From Streptomyces graminofaciens (lineage in GTDB: Bacteria > Actinomycetota > Actinomycetes > Streptomycetales > Streptomycetaceae), in NCBI RefSeq assembly GCF_030294945.1, contig NZ_AP018448.1, positions 10,388,501-10,452,500 of the forward strand: 64,000 bases of DNA, given 5' to 3'. Each line of letters begins with the position of its first letter. Within the stretch, counting starts at the first letter, position 1. The notes below the pieces were generated by a model. The model searched no databases. It worked only from the letters and a program-made list of their open reading frames with translations, and was not told the DNA's origin. The position numbers and the translations under genes were made by a program. Shown here one piece after another: positions 33,718 through 42,719 of the stretch.

Positions 33718-34562
33718 GACCCCTGCGTTTCGTGGCCCTCGGTGACTCCCTCACCGAGGGCGTGGGCGACCCCGTGGGCGAGAACTGGCGTGGCTGGGCC
33801 GCCCTGCTCGCCGACGGGCTCGGCCCGGATGTGGAGTTCACCAACCTCGCCGTCAGCGGCTCCCAGACGCGTGACGTCCTCGAACGACAGCTCCCGGCCG
33901 CGCTCGCGCTCCGCCCGGACCTCGTGTCCGTCGTCATCGGCGTCAACGACACCCTGCGCCGCACCTTCGACATCCACGCCGTCGCCGCCCGCCTCGACGA
34001 GGTCTACGCGGCCCTGCGCGCCCGGGACGTGGCCCTGCTCACCGCGTGCCTGCCCGACCCGGGCGCGATGCTCGGGCTGCCCGGCGCGCTCGCCGGCCCC
34101 CTCGCCCGGCGCCAACGGGCCGTCAACACCGTCGTCCACGCCCTGTCCGAACGGTACGAGGCGGTTCATCTGCACGCGTCCGAGGGGGCTTGGCTGACGG
34201 ACCGCGCGATGTGGAGCGCCGATCGGCTGCACCCCGGCGAACGCGGGCACCGGCAGCTCGCCGTCCGCTTCCACACCCTGCTCGCGGAGGCGGGGCTCGC
34301 GACGGGGGCCGGTCCTTGCCCCGAGCCCGAGTTCCCCGCACCCACCCGCTCTGCCGGCCTGTGGTGGCTGGCCACCGCAGGTACCGGCTGGGTCGCCCGC
34401 CGCTGCACCGACCTCCTTCCGCAGCTCCTGACCCTCGCCGCCGCCGAGGTGCGCCACAAGGCGCGCGGCTCCAGTGCCCGGCTGGACCTGTCGGCCTCCC
34501 ACGCGGTGGCGGCGGCGCTGGCCGCGCTGTCCGGACCGGAGCAGCGGCCGGAGGTGGCGTGA
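33714..34562 (+). CDS. SGNH/GDSL hydrolase
   Basis: 282 residues. Block I FVALGDSLTEGVGD (nucleophile Ser), block II NLAVSGSQTRDVL, block III VIGVNDTLRR and block V SADRLHPGERGH (Asp-His) are all present in order. No signal peptide is visible, so it is probably intracellular and acts as an acyl or acetyl esterase. The C-terminal 80 residues extend beyond the usual domain (GLWWLATAGTGWVARR..). Third gene of a tightly coupled operon with two glycosyltransferases. Confidence 0.88.
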   Translation: MRPLRFVALGDSLTEGVGDPVGENWRGWAALLADGLGPDVEFTNLAVSGSQTRDVLERQLPAALALRPDLVSVVIGVNDTLRRTFDIHAVAARLDEVYAALRARDVALLTACLPDPGAMLGLPGALAGPLARRQRAVNTVVHALSERYEAVHLHASEGAWLTDRAMWSADRLHPGERGHRQLAVRFHTLLAEAGLATGAGPCPEPEFPAPTRSAGLWWLATAGTGWVARRCTDLLPQLLTLAAAEVRHKARGSSARLDLSASHAVAAALAALSGPEQRPEVA

Positions 34563-34615
34563 ACCGGGGGAGCAGAGAGTGGCCGACGCGGATGGGGCCG
34601 GTTGCCTACGGCGGT

Positions 34616-35485
34616 TCAGCGGCGCCGTACCGCCACGAACCGCACCGGAGTCCCAGGCGCGGCCTGGGCCGCGCCCGCCAGGTCCGCCGGGTGGACGACG
34701 GCGATCACCGGATAGCCCCCGGTGGTCGGATGGTCGGCCAGGAAGACGACCGGCCGGCCGTCCGGCGGCACCTGGACGGCACCCAGCACCATGCCCTCGC
34801 TGGGGAGCTCGCCGGGCCGGGCGCGCTCCAGAGCGGGGCCGTCCGTGCGCAGGCCGATGCGGTTGCTCGCGGAGGAGACCGCGTACGGGTGCGTGACGAG
34901 CGTGCGGCGGGCCGCCGCCGTGAACCAGTCGTCACGGGGGCCGAATGTCATGCGCAGAACCAGCTCAGAGGGTGGCGCCGGGTGCGGAACGACGTCCACG
35001 CGCGCGTGTGCCCGCGCAGGCCGTCCCAGGGGCAGCACGGTGCCGTTCGTCAGCGGGGGCGGACCGAGCCCCGACAGCAGGTCGGTGGAGCGGCTGCCCA
35101 GCACCGGCTCGACGGCCACCCCGCCCGAGACGGCCAGATAGCCGCGTACTCCCGCGCGGGCGGCCCCGATGTCCAGCAGAGCCCCTTCGGGGACGCGTAC
35201 GGGTGCTCCCCAGGGGGCCGGGCGGCCGTCCACGGTGACCGGGCAGGGGGCGCCGCCGACGGCCACGACGACCGTCGAACGGGGCCGTACGGAGCAGCCG
35301 TTGAGGGTGGTCTCCAGGACGGCCGCGTCCGGCGGGTTGCCCACCAGGCGGTTGACCAGCGCGGCGGTCGGTGCGTCCAGCGCGCCCGAGCGCGGCACGC
35401 CGAGATGGGCGTATCCGGGGCGGCCGAGATCCTGCACGGTGGTCAGGGCGCCGGCGCGGACGACGACGAGGGCACGGTCGGTCAT
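34616..35485 (-). CDS. pxpC: 5-oxoprolinase subunit PxpC (biotin-dependent carboxylase-like, KipA family)
   Basis: 289 residues. Marks of the AHS2/KipA family: VRAGALTTVQDLGRPGYAHLGVPRSGALD at the start, ALLDIGAARAGVRGYLAVSGGV, and the C-terminal SEGMVLGAVQVPPDGRPVVFLADHPTTGGYPVIAVV, quoted as landmarks. With PxpB it forms the ATP-using 5-oxoprolinase, with PxpA, that opens 5-oxoproline to glutamate. ATG at 35485 overlaps the pxpB stop. Last gene of the pxp operon. Confidence 0.93.
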   Translation of the reverse strand: MTDRALVVVRAGALTTVQDLGRPGYAHLGVPRSGALDAPTAALVNRLVGNPPDAAVLETTLNGCSVRPRSTVVVAVGGAPCPVTVDGRPAPWGAPVRVPEGALLDIGAARAGVRGYLAVSGGVAVEPVLGSRSTDLLSGLGPPPLTNGTVLPLGRPARAHARVDVVPHPAPPSELVLRMTFGPRDDWFTAAARRTLVTHPYAVSSASNRIGLRTDGPALERARPGELPSEGMVLGAVQVPPDGRPVVFLADHPTTGGYPVIAVVHPADLAGAAQAAPGTPVRFVAVRRR

Positions 35486-36093
35486 GCCGCGCCCACCGGG
35501 GTGAAGCGGACTCTGGTGCCCGGCGCCAGCAGAGCCGCGGGCACGCGCGCGTGGTCCCACAGCACCGTGTCCGTCGTACCGATCAGCTGCCAGCCGCCCG
35601 GCGACGAACGCGGGTACACACCCGTGTACGGCCCCGCCAGGGCGACCGAACCCGCCGGGACGGCCGTGCGTGGCGTCGAGCGGCGCGGCACCTCGCGCGG
35701 CAGGCCGGTGAGGTAACCGAAGCCCGGCGCGAAGCCGCAGAAGGCCACCCGGAACTCGGCCGCCGCGTGGATGGCGGCCACCTCCGCCGCGTCGACACCC
35801 CAGTGCGCGGCGACGTCCGCCAGATCCGGGCCGTCGTACCGTACGGGGATCTCGACGACCGCTTTCGCGCGCGCGGGAACCGGCGGAACCTCCCAGGAGG
35901 CGAGCCGGGCGGCGAGGCGGGACGGGGCGTCGAGGCCGTCCAGGAGGACCGTACGGGCCGCGGGGACGATCTCGGCCACGACGAGGTCACCCGCCGCGCG
36001 GCGGCGCAGCAGCTCGGCGTGCAGGGCCTCGGCCTCCTCGCCCGATCCGACCTCGATCAGCAGCGCGCGGTCCCCGACCGGCAGCGCCCTCAT
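35482..36093 (-). CDS. pxpB: 5-oxoprolinase subunit PxpB (KipI family)
   Basis: 203 residues. AHS1/KipI signature: ALPVGDRALLIEVG at the start, VVEIPVRYDGPDLADVA, and FCGFAPGFGYLTGLP followed by VPRRSTPRTAVPAGSVALAGPYTGVYPRSSPGGWQLIG. The homologue in Bacillus also inhibits the sporulation kinase KinA, but the enzymatic role is the general one. Four-base overlaps (ATGA) with both pxpA and pxpC show coupling. Confidence 0.93.
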   Translation of the reverse strand: MRALPVGDRALLIEVGSGEEAEALHAELLRRRAAGDLVVAEIVPAARTVLLDGLDAPSRLAARLASWEVPPVPARAKAVVEIPVRYDGPDLADVAAHWGVDAAEVAAIHAAAEFRVAFCGFAPGFGYLTGLPREVPRRSTPRTAVPAGSVALAGPYTGVYPRSSPGGWQLIGTTDTVLWDHARVPAALLAPGTRVRFTPVGAA

Positions 36094-36848
36094 ACGAAGG
36101 CCTCCACGCGCACCCCCGAGGACTCCAGCCCGCCGCGCACCCGCCTGGCCAGTTCCACGGCGCCCGGTGTGTCGCCGTGCAGGCACAGGGAGCGGGCGCG
36201 GACGGGAATGCGCTCCCCGGAGTGGGAGGCGACCGTGCCGGAGCGGGCGAGGTCCACCGACCGCTCGACCACGGCGTCCGCGTCGGTGATCACGGCACCG
36301 TCCTGACCGCGCGGCACCAGCGTGCCCTGCTCGGTGTACGCACGGTCCGCGAACGCCTCCGTGACGGCCGGCAGCCCGGCCCGTTCGGCCACCTTCAGCA
36401 AGCGCGAGCCGGGCAGGCCGAGCACGGGCAGCGTGGCGTCGGCGAGGACGACGCCGTCCACCACGGCCGCCGCCTGCTCCTCGTCGTGCACGACACGGTT
36501 GTAGAGCGCGCCGTGCGGCTTCACGTACGACACGCGCGTGCCGGCCGCACGCGCGAAGACCTCCAGGGCACCGATCTGGTACGCCACCTCGGCCGCCAGT
36601 TCGGCGGGCGGCACGTCCATCGCGCGCCGCCCGAACCCCGCCAGATCCCGGTACGAGACCTGGGCACCGATCCGCACGCCGCGCTCGGCCGCCAGCTCGC
36701 ACACCCGCCGCATGGTGACCGCGTCCCCGGCGTGGAAGCCGCAGGCCACGTTGGCGCTGGTGACGACGGACAGCAGCCGCTCGTCGTCGGTCAGCCGCCA
36801 GCGGCCGAAACCCTCGCCGAGGTCGGCGTTGAGATCGATGGAGATCAT
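36090..36848 (-). CDS. pxpA: 5-oxoprolinase subunit PxpA (LamB/YcsF family)
   Basis: 252 residues. YcsF-family marks: IDLNADLGEGFGRW at the start, VTSANVACGFHAGDAVTMRR, GAQVSYRDLAGFGRR, VKPHGALYN and RSLCLHGDTPGAVELARRV. It is the catalytic partner of PxpBC in 5-oxoproline hydrolysis. The start was placed at 36848 (MISIDLN); an ATG at 36857 is nearly on top of AGGAGA and is less likely. Confidence 0.93.
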   Translation of the reverse strand: MISIDLNADLGEGFGRWRLTDDERLLSVVTSANVACGFHAGDAVTMRRVCELAAERGVRIGAQVSYRDLAGFGRRAMDVPPAELAAEVAYQIGALEVFARAAGTRVSYVKPHGALYNRVVHDEEQAAAVVDGVVLADATLPVLGLPGSRLLKVAERAGLPAVTEAFADRAYTEQGTLVPRGQDGAVITDADAVVERSVDLARSGTVASHSGERIPVRARSLCLHGDTPGAVELARRVRGGLESSGVRVEAFV

Positions 36849-36888
36849 GGCTCCCATTCTCCTGGTCGGTTCCTGCTGGTCTCGCCGC

Positions 36889-37716
36889 TCAGAGCACGCG
36901 GTACTGGTCGTCGCGGACGTCGGTGAGGAACATCTGGCCCGGTGCGTGGGTGATCGCGAACGGCGGGCGCGAGGCCATCACCGCGGCCTGGGGCGTGACC
37001 CCGCAGGCCCAGAACACCGGGATGTCGTCCGGCTCGGCGGCCACGGGGTCGCCGAAGTCCGGGCGGGACAGGTCCGCGATGCCGAGGCCCGTCCCCTCGC
37101 CGCAGTGCACCGGGCCGCCGTGCACCGCCGGGAGCAGACTGCTCTCCCGGATCGCGGCCTCCAGATGCTCGGGTGGCACCGGCCGCATCGACACCACCAT
37201 CGGCCCGCGCACCCGCCCGGCGGGGCGGCACTGCCGGTTGGTGACGTACATGGAGACGTTGCGGCCCTGCTCGATGTGACGCATCGGGACGCCCGCCCGG
37301 GTGAGCGCAGACTCGAAGGTGAAGCTGCACCCGATGAGGAACGACACCAGGTCCTCGCGCCAGACGTCGACCACGTCCGTGGGCTCGGCCACCAGCTCAC
37401 CGTGCTCCCACACCCGGTAGCGCGGCAGATCGGTGCGCAGGTCCGCGCCCCCCGCGAGCGGGGTCGTCCAGGAGCCGGCGTCCGTGACGTCCAGCACCGG
37501 GCAGGGCTTCGGATTGCGCTGGCAGAACAGCAGCATGTCGTACGCCCAGTCGGCCGGGACCGCGATCAGGTTCGCCTGGGTGTGCCCGGCGGCGACCCCG
37601 GCGGTGGGGCCCGAGACGCCCGAACGGAACTCGGCGCGGGCCTTTTCGGGGGTCCACGCGTGCGCGTGCGGCTCGACGAGGGTCAGTGCGCGGTCCTCAG
37701 CGGTGCTCCGGTTCAC
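36889..37716 (-). CDS. DUF1445 / YcsI-family putative hydro-lyase
   Basis: 275 residues from a GTG with AAAGGAA upstream. Family marks: [40 protein letters not shown] and [22 protein letters not shown], then [13 protein letters not shown] near the end. Annotated in databases as putative hydro-lyase; related to one domain of mammalian D-glutamate cyclase, which makes 5-oxo-D-proline. In B. subtilis ycsI sits in the same kind of cluster with pxpABC. The start overlaps the MFS stop by four bases (GTGA). Confidence 0.85.
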   Translation of the reverse strand: MNRSTAEDRALTLVEPHAHAWTPEKARAEFRSGVSGPTAGVAAGHTQANLIAVPADWAYDMLLFCQRNPKPCPVLDVTDAGSWTTPLAGGADLRTDLPRYRVWEHGELVAEPTDVVDVWREDLVSFLIGCSFTFESALTRAGVPMRHIEQGRNVSMYVTNRQCRPAGRVRGPMVVSMRPVPPEHLEAAIRESSLLPAVHGGPVHCGEGTGLGIADLSRPDFGDPVAAEPDDIPVFWACGVTPQAAVMASRPPFAITHAPGQMFLTDVRDDQYRVL

Positions 37717-39032
37717 ACCAGTTCCTTTCCACGGGTCTCGGGGAGTCCGAGCAGCGCCACCGCCGCCAGGGCGTAGCCGATCGCGCCGAAGACCAGCGCG
37801 CCGCCCACGCCCCAGCTGTCGGCCAGGAAACCGACCGTGGTGGGGAAGGCGGCGCCCACGGCACGCCCGGTGTTGTACGTGAAGCCCTGCCCGGTGCCGC
37901 GCACGGCCGAGGGGTACAACTCGCTCAGATAGGAACCGAAGCCGCTGAAGATCGCCGACATACAGAAACCGAGCGGGAAGCCGAGCACGAGGAGGAGGGT
38001 GTCGGCGCCGCTCGGGATGTTCGCGTACGCCAGGATGCACACCGCCGAAAGGACCGCGAAGAGCCAGATGTTCCGCCTGCGGCCCAGCCGGTCGGTGAGA
38101 TAGCCGCCGGTGAGGTAGCCGCCGAAGGCGCCGGAGATCAGGAACGTGAGGTAGCCGCCGGTGCCGACGACCGACAGTCCGCGTTCGGTCTTGAGGTAGG
38201 TGGGCACCCAGGTGGCCAGTGTGTAGTAGCCGCCCTGGACGCCGGTCGAGAGCAGCACCGCGAACAGTGTCGTGCGCAGCAGACCGGGAGCGGTGGGCGT
38301 GCCCCGCCGGAAGATCGCGGCGAACGAGCCCTTCTCGGCACTCTTCTCCCGCGCGGCCGCGGCCTCGGGTGCGTCCTCGACCGAGCGGCGCACCCAGATG
38401 ACGAGCAGCGCGGGCAGCGCGCCGGTCCAGAACATCACGCGCCAGGCGAGGTCGTCGTCCAGCAGGGAGAAGACCGTGGTGTAGACGATCACGGCCAGTC
38501 CCCAGCCGACGGCCCAGGAGCTCTGGATCGCGCCGAGCGTACGCCCCCGGTGCTTGGCGCTCGCGTACTCGGCGACCAGGATCGCGCCGACCGCCCACTC
38601 ACCGCCGAAGCCCAGCCCCTGGAGGGCCCGGAAGACCAGCAGGGTCTCGTAGTTGGGCGCGAAGCCGCAGGCCACGGTGAAGACCGCGTATGTGATCACG
38701 GTGATCATCAGCGCCTTCACGCGCCCGATCCGGTCCGCGAGCACGCCCGCGACAGCGCCGCCGATCGCGGAGACGACCAGGGTGACCGTGGTGAACAGGC
38801 CGGTCTGGCCGTTGTCCAGGCCGAAGTAGGCCGTGAGCGCGACCATGCTCAGCGGCAGCGTGAAGTAGTCGTAGGAGTCGAGGGCGTAGCCGCCGAACGC
38901 GCCGGCGAAGGCGCGGCGGCCCCGCGGGCCGAGCGCGCGCAGCCAGCCGAACGCGCCGCCGTCTGCGGTCGGTTCGTCGGGGCCGGGGAGAGGGGTGGTC
39001 GTCGGCACCTGGGACGAAGGGGTCGTGCTCAT
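37713..39032 (-). CDS. MFS transporter of the metabolite:proton symporter type
   Basis: 439 residues, twelve helices. The loop 2-3 motif [14 protein letters not shown] and the second repeat's [15 protein letters not shown] are classic; [23 protein letters not shown] is the helix 4-5 motif of the aromatic acid/sialate symporter group. First gene of an operon with DUF1445 and pxpABC, so an uptake role for 5-oxoproline or a related acid is likely by context. In Bacillus the corresponding slot holds an Nramp-type transporter. GAGG lies six bases before the ATG. Confidence 0.88.
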   Translation of the reverse strand: MSTTPSSQVPTTTPLPGPDEPTADGGAFGWLRALGPRGRRAFAGAFGGYALDSYDYFTLPLSMVALTAYFGLDNGQTGLFTTVTLVVSAIGGAVAGVLADRIGRVKALMITVITYAVFTVACGFAPNYETLLVFRALQGLGFGGEWAVGAILVAEYASAKHRGRTLGAIQSSWAVGWGLAVIVYTTVFSLLDDDLAWRVMFWTGALPALLVIWVRRSVEDAPEAAAAREKSAEKGSFAAIFRRGTPTAPGLLRTTLFAVLLSTGVQGGYYTLATWVPTYLKTERGLSVVGTGGYLTFLISGAFGGYLTGGYLTDRLGRRRNIWLFAVLSAVCILAYANIPSGADTLLLVLGFPLGFCMSAIFSGFGSYLSELYPSAVRGTGQGFTYNTGRAVGAAFPTTVGFLADSWGVGGALVFGAIGYALAAVALLGLPETRGKELV

Positions 39033-39140
39033 GGGCACCTCGCAATGAGGGACGGAGGGTGCGTGAGGGACTGATCCGTGCTGAGCCGTGCGGAAGTACG
39101 GGCGCCGGAGAAGGGGTCGAACGCGCGGCGCCTGCCCAGC

Positions 39141-39170
39141 AAGGTAGAGGATCGTTGAACGATCCCTCAA
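39141..39170 (-). promoter_or_regulatory. Promoter of the MFS-DUF1445-pxpABC operon with palindromic operator in the spacer
   Basis: On the minus strand, TTGAGG (39170-39165), 18 bp, TACCTT (39146-39141). The spacer is almost filled by the perfect palindrome GGATCGTTGAACGATCC (39149-39165). FadR-type GntR regulators typically bind short palindromes of this kind. The regulator gene starts 50 bp to the right, divergently, so it probably represses the operon and itself. Confidence 0.75.
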
Positions 39171-39214
39171 TACCCGTGTTGTTTCGTTCTTGTCTCTGCG
39201 GTTGAATTCCGGGC

Positions 39215-39910
39215 ATGGCCGCCGAACTGACGGGACTTGCAGACGACCGGGCCCTCCTGGGGCGCACCAGCACCGCCGAACGGGTTTCGGACATCCTCCG
39301 GAGCCGGATCGCCGAGGGCTTCTTCCCACCGGGGACACGGCTGTCCGAGGACAGCATCGGCGGCGCCCTCGGTGTCTCCCGCAACACCCTCCGCGAGGCG
39401 TTCCGCCTGCTCACCCACGAACGGCTGCTCGTGCACGAGCTGAACCGCGGGGTCTTCGTCCGGGTGCTGACCGTCGAGGACGTCGAGGACATCTACCGCA
39501 CCCGCCGGCTCGTCGAGTGCGCCGTCGTACGCGGGCTCGGCGCGCCGCCCTACGACGTCGACGGGCTCGCCGACGCCGTCGCCGAAGGGCAGCGGGCGGC
39601 GCGGCAGGGTGACTGGAAAGGGGTGTCCACCGCCAACATCCACTTCCACCGCGAACTGGTCGCCCTCGCCGGCAGCGCCCGCACCGACGAACTGATGCGC
39701 AGCGTCTTCGCCGAGCTGCGGCTCGCGTTCCACGTCGTGGACAATCCGCGCAAGCTGTACGAGCCGTATCTGGCGCGAAACGTACTGATCCTCGAGACCC
39801 TTCGGGCGGGTGAGCACGAGGAGGCCGAGCGGATGCTGGCGGCGTACCTCGACGACTCGCTGCGGGGGTTGGTCGAGGTGTACGGGCGAAGGGTGGCCGA
39901 GGCGCTGTGA
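39215..39910 (+). CDS. FadR-type GntR regulator (GntR-FCD)
   Basis: 231 residues. N-terminal winged helix (about 22-85: ERVSDILRSRIAEGFFPPGTRLSED, GVSRNTLREAFRLLTHERLLVHE) and C-terminal FCD helical domain (about 95-215) with NIHFHRELVALAGS and the metal-ligand-type histidines. Such regulators sense small organic acids. It is divergent from the MFS-DUF1445-pxpABC operon with the palindrome at 39149-39165 between them. There is no good Shine-Dalgarno, so translation may be leaderless. Confidence 0.88.
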   Translation: MAAELTGLADDRALLGRTSTAERVSDILRSRIAEGFFPPGTRLSEDSIGGALGVSRNTLREAFRLLTHERLLVHELNRGVFVRVLTVEDVEDIYRTRRLVECAVVRGLGAPPYDVDGLADAVAEGQRAARQGDWKGVSTANIHFHRELVALAGSARTDELMRSVFAELRLAFHVVDNPRKLYEPYLARNVLILETLRAGEHEEAERMLAAYLDDSLRGLVEVYGRRVAEAL

Positions 39911-40087
39911 CGTGACCGGTCGCTCCTGCTGAGAGTGGGCGTTCATGGTGCGAGCAGGCCGTTCACGGTGCTCGCGCGTGGTTCACGGTGCGAGCGGTCG
40001 TTCCCGGCCTCGGCCGGGTGGCCCGCCGGGCCTTTGCCGGTGGAACGATTTGGGTCGTTGTCAGACCCAGGACCTAGTCTGTGCACC

Positions 40088-41611
40088 GTGACTTCACCCG
40101 CATCGACGGACAGTGTTCCGCCCCAGCTCAGCGCGGGGCCGCGCCCCGCTCCGGGCCCGGCCGCCGACGAGGGACTGGCGCGGCGGCTGCGCGCGCTCGC
40201 CTGCACCGCGCCGCTGCACGACCTGGACGCGCGCAAGGCGAACCTCGCGGGTGAGTACACGGTCTACGGCATGGCCGAGGTCGCTCTCGCCGCCATCGAC
40301 CTGGTCACACTGAACATGGACTTCGACACGGGCGCGGACCACGACCAGATCGTCGCCCGGCTCATCCCGCGCATCGCCGCCCAGGCCCCGCAGCGGCCCG
40401 TCGCCGAGCACGAGCGGGTGGCCCGCTGGGTCCTGGAGAACCTGATCAACGTCGGCAGCGTCGACCGTGGCTTCCGGGCCGTGTACGGCACGTTCGCACC
40501 CGACGGCACGTATGTGCGCCGTGACTACGACTTCAAGCTGCTCGAAGAGGTCCCCGGGTACGGCGGCGGGGTCTACCTCCGTACGACCGACGAGGCCGTC
40601 AACGTCCTCGTGGGCGCCCTCGACACCGATGTCACCAGCGCCCAGATCGCCGCCGAGGTCAAGCTGGAGGTGCTGATCAACCGAGGCCGCCTCGCCGACG
40701 CCCAGCTCGCCGCCGAGCAGGCGCGATACCGCACGGTGCAGTACTCGGAGACGCTCAGGAAGGCCCTGGACGCCACGCGGCGCAATGTCCGCGCGGTCGA
40801 CTGGCTCCAGGCCGTGCCCGACATGATCGCCGAGGCCCTCGACCACGTAGCCGACCGGTACCGCCACGAGAACGCGATCCTCACCAACATCCGCAAGGCC
40901 CGCGACGAGTCCGAGGACCCCGAGCAGAAGCGGCGCGCCGCGGAGCTGGTCGACATCGTCAAGGACTGCATCCGGCGACACACCCAGCTCCAGTCCCGAC
41001 TGCTCGAGGCCGGACCGCTGTTCCGCGCCGAGCAGGACCGGCAGGCCTTCGCCACCCCCATGACGACCTCGGGGATCGACCTCTACGGACACCTGGTCGC
41101 GCCGCTGCTGCCGCTGCCCATGGAGCAGGCGAGGCGGGTGACCGACGCGTTCTTCGCCCGGGGGACCGGGCTGCGTACGCCGGTGTCCGTGCGGGTGGGG
41201 GACCTTGTCGACCTGCTGTTCACGCCGCCGGTGGAGCGGGAGCACCTGGGGGCGGAGATGCCGGAGCCGGACCTGATCGCCACGCCGGACGACAGCCGGT
41301 TCAGCGAGGAGCAGTTGGCCGCCGCGAAGGAACTGCTCGATCTGCCCGCGGACGCGCCGCGGCGGTTGTCGGGGTTGTTGGCGGAGGCGCGCCGCTCGGA
41401 TCCCGAATTGCCTTATCTGGTCGCCCTGTTGGCTGTTCATGCGGCCAGTCCGCCGGTCGGTACGGCTTATCGGCAGGGGGAGGAGAAGCTGTTGTTCTCC
41501 GTGGACGACGGGACGGTGTTGGACGATCCGGAGTTCGGTGGCGCCGATTTGATCGTGGGGACGGCTCTGCTGGACGCGGTGGGAATGGCTGCGGACAGGG
41601 AAGCGGCATGA
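40088..41611 (+). CDS. Kleisin-like protein of an SMC complex (MukF/JetA-like)
   Basis: 507 residues from a GTG. Mostly helical, no signal or membrane segment. An N-terminal winged-helix-like region (LARRLRALACTAPLHDLDARKANLAGEYTVYGMAEVALAAIDLV) is followed by a helix-rich middle. The long amphipathic stretch VKLEVLINRGRLADAQLAAEQARYRTVQYSETLRKALDATRRNV and the RRHTQLQSRLLEAGPLFRAEQDRQAF segment match the MukF/JetA middle domain in style. A C-terminal wing follows (VGDLVDLLFTPPVERE, LPADAPRRLSGLLAEARR). First gene of a trio with a KITE-like protein and an SMC-like ATPase. The Shine-Dalgarno is poor (AGGA about 14 bases away). Assignment rests on context and fold-like pattern; sequence similarity is not measured. 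Confidence 0.65.
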   Translation: MTSPASTDSVPPQLSAGPRPAPGPAADEGLARRLRALACTAPLHDLDARKANLAGEYTVYGMAEVALAAIDLVTLNMDFDTGADHDQIVARLIPRIAAQAPQRPVAEHERVARWVLENLINVGSVDRGFRAVYGTFAPDGTYVRRDYDFKLLEEVPGYGGGVYLRTTDEAVNVLVGALDTDVTSAQIAAEVKLEVLINRGRLADAQLAAEQARYRTVQYSETLRKALDATRRNVRAVDWLQAVPDMIAEALDHVADRYRHENAILTNIRKARDESEDPEQKRRAAELVDIVKDCIRRHTQLQSRLLEAGPLFRAEQDRQAFATPMTTSGIDLYGHLVAPLLPLPMEQARRVTDAFFARGTGLRTPVSVRVGDLVDLLFTPPVEREHLGAEMPEPDLIATPDDSRFSEEQLAAAKELLDLPADAPRRLSGLLAEARRSDPELPYLVALLAVHAASPPVGTAYRQGEEKLLFSVDDGTVLDDPEFGGADLIVGTALLDAVGMAADREAA

Positions 41612-41702
41612 GAGCGCCGGTCGACCTTAGGCCGTCGTTCGTGTGCGGACCGTCTGTGGCTGATCGCGCACACGCGGCGGAGCCGCACATGCCATGGCCC
41701 CG

Positions 41703-41718
41703 CGCCCCTGAAGGGGCG
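41703..41718 (+). terminator. GC-rich hairpin between the kleisin-like and KITE-like genes
   Basis: CGCCCC (41703-41708) pairs with GGGGCG (41713-41718) around TGAA. It is the core of the same Streptomyces hairpin family as 7368-7399. Inside the 148-bp gap of an otherwise single-direction trio, it may partially terminate and set a lower level of the downstream two genes. Confidence 0.45.
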
Positions 41719-41759
41719 GCTGCACTTGACCCCTGTCACGAGATCAAGGAGTTTTCGCC

Positions 41760-42641
41760 GTGAGCGAGCACGTCGAGTGGAGTGAGCCGGAGGCCGTCGC
41801 CGCGCCGGCGGCTGCCGCCCCCCTCACGCCCGCCGACGCCGCCGATGCCGCTCGGCTCGTCGCGTTCGGGCTTCAGCCCAAGTTGCAGCCCGCCCGTGAT
41901 CAGGAGTACGGCGAGTTGCTGCGACGGTACCGGGAGGACTCGGCGTTCGCCCGGCTCGCCGATGCCGTGGCCGCCGGTCTCGGGCTGGTCGTGATGGAGG
42001 TGTCCCCGCGCGCCGGCATGGCGGTGACGGCCGCCGAGGACTCGGTGTTCGCCGTACGCATGGGGGACTACGCGCGGCGGACCTCGGCCGATTCGGTCGA
42101 CCGGTTCCTGCACGGGCTCGCCCATCTCGCGGTCGCCGCCATGGCGTTCCCCCGGCCCGAGGACCTCGCGGACGACGGGTACATCGGGCGGGTCTCGGTC
42201 AACGGCGTCGACGCCTTCGTACGGCAGGCCTGCCGACGGCTGGAGGAGCGGGCCGAGGAACAGGGAGAGAACACCGACCCGGCGAGCGACGCGCCCGGAC
42301 TGGAGGCTGCCTGGCGGATCTGGGCGAGACGCAGTTCGACCGGGGCCACCAAGGACGCGCGCCGGCTGGCCGGGTCCACCACCGGCATCGTCGGCAAGGC
42401 GGTGGCCTTCCTCACCGACTCGGGTTTCCTGCAGCGCACGGGTGACGACAACGGCGGTACGTATCGCACGACCGCCCGCTATCAGCTCCAGGTGCGTGAC
42501 ATGGCGGGCAGTGCCGCGATGGCCGAGCTGCTGGAGCTGGGGATCGTCCCGGTGACCGACGGCACCGCCACACTGCTGCCCGCAGAGGACACCGACGATC
42601 TGGAGCTGGTGTCCGACGCCGGGCTGCCGTTCCACTCCTGA
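41760..42641 (+). CDS. KITE/MukE-like winged-helix subunit of the SMC complex (JetB-like)
   Basis: 293 residues from a GTG with AAGGAG at ideal distance. N-terminal Ala-rich linker, then helical and winged-helix pattern: DAARLVAFGLQPKLQPARDQEYGELLRRYREDSAFARLADAVAAGLGLVVMEVSPRAGMAV (residues about 27-90). A second winged-helix pattern follows, GSTTGIVGKAVAFLTDSGFLQRTGDDNGGTYRTTARYQLQVRDM (about 205-250), including a beta-wing. Two winged helices in a small acidic protein between kleisin and SMC genes are the hallmark of KITE subunits. The SMC-like gene starts 78 bp downstream. Confidence 0.65.
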   Translation: MSEHVEWSEPEAVAAPAAAAPLTPADAADAARLVAFGLQPKLQPARDQEYGELLRRYREDSAFARLADAVAAGLGLVVMEVSPRAGMAVTAAEDSVFAVRMGDYARRTSADSVDRFLHGLAHLAVAAMAFPRPEDLADDGYIGRVSVNGVDAFVRQACRRLEERAEEQGENTDPASDAPGLEAAWRIWARRSSTGATKDARRLAGSTTGIVGKAVAFLTDSGFLQRTGDDNGGTYRTTARYQLQVRDMAGSAAMAELLELGIVPVTDGTATLLPAEDTDDLELVSDAGLPFHS

Positions 42642-42719
42642 TCGCCCCTCCCGGATCCCCGAACCCGACCACCCCGACCACCGACCGCACCACCGTCACG
42701 ACCGCGAAAGTCCGCCGCC

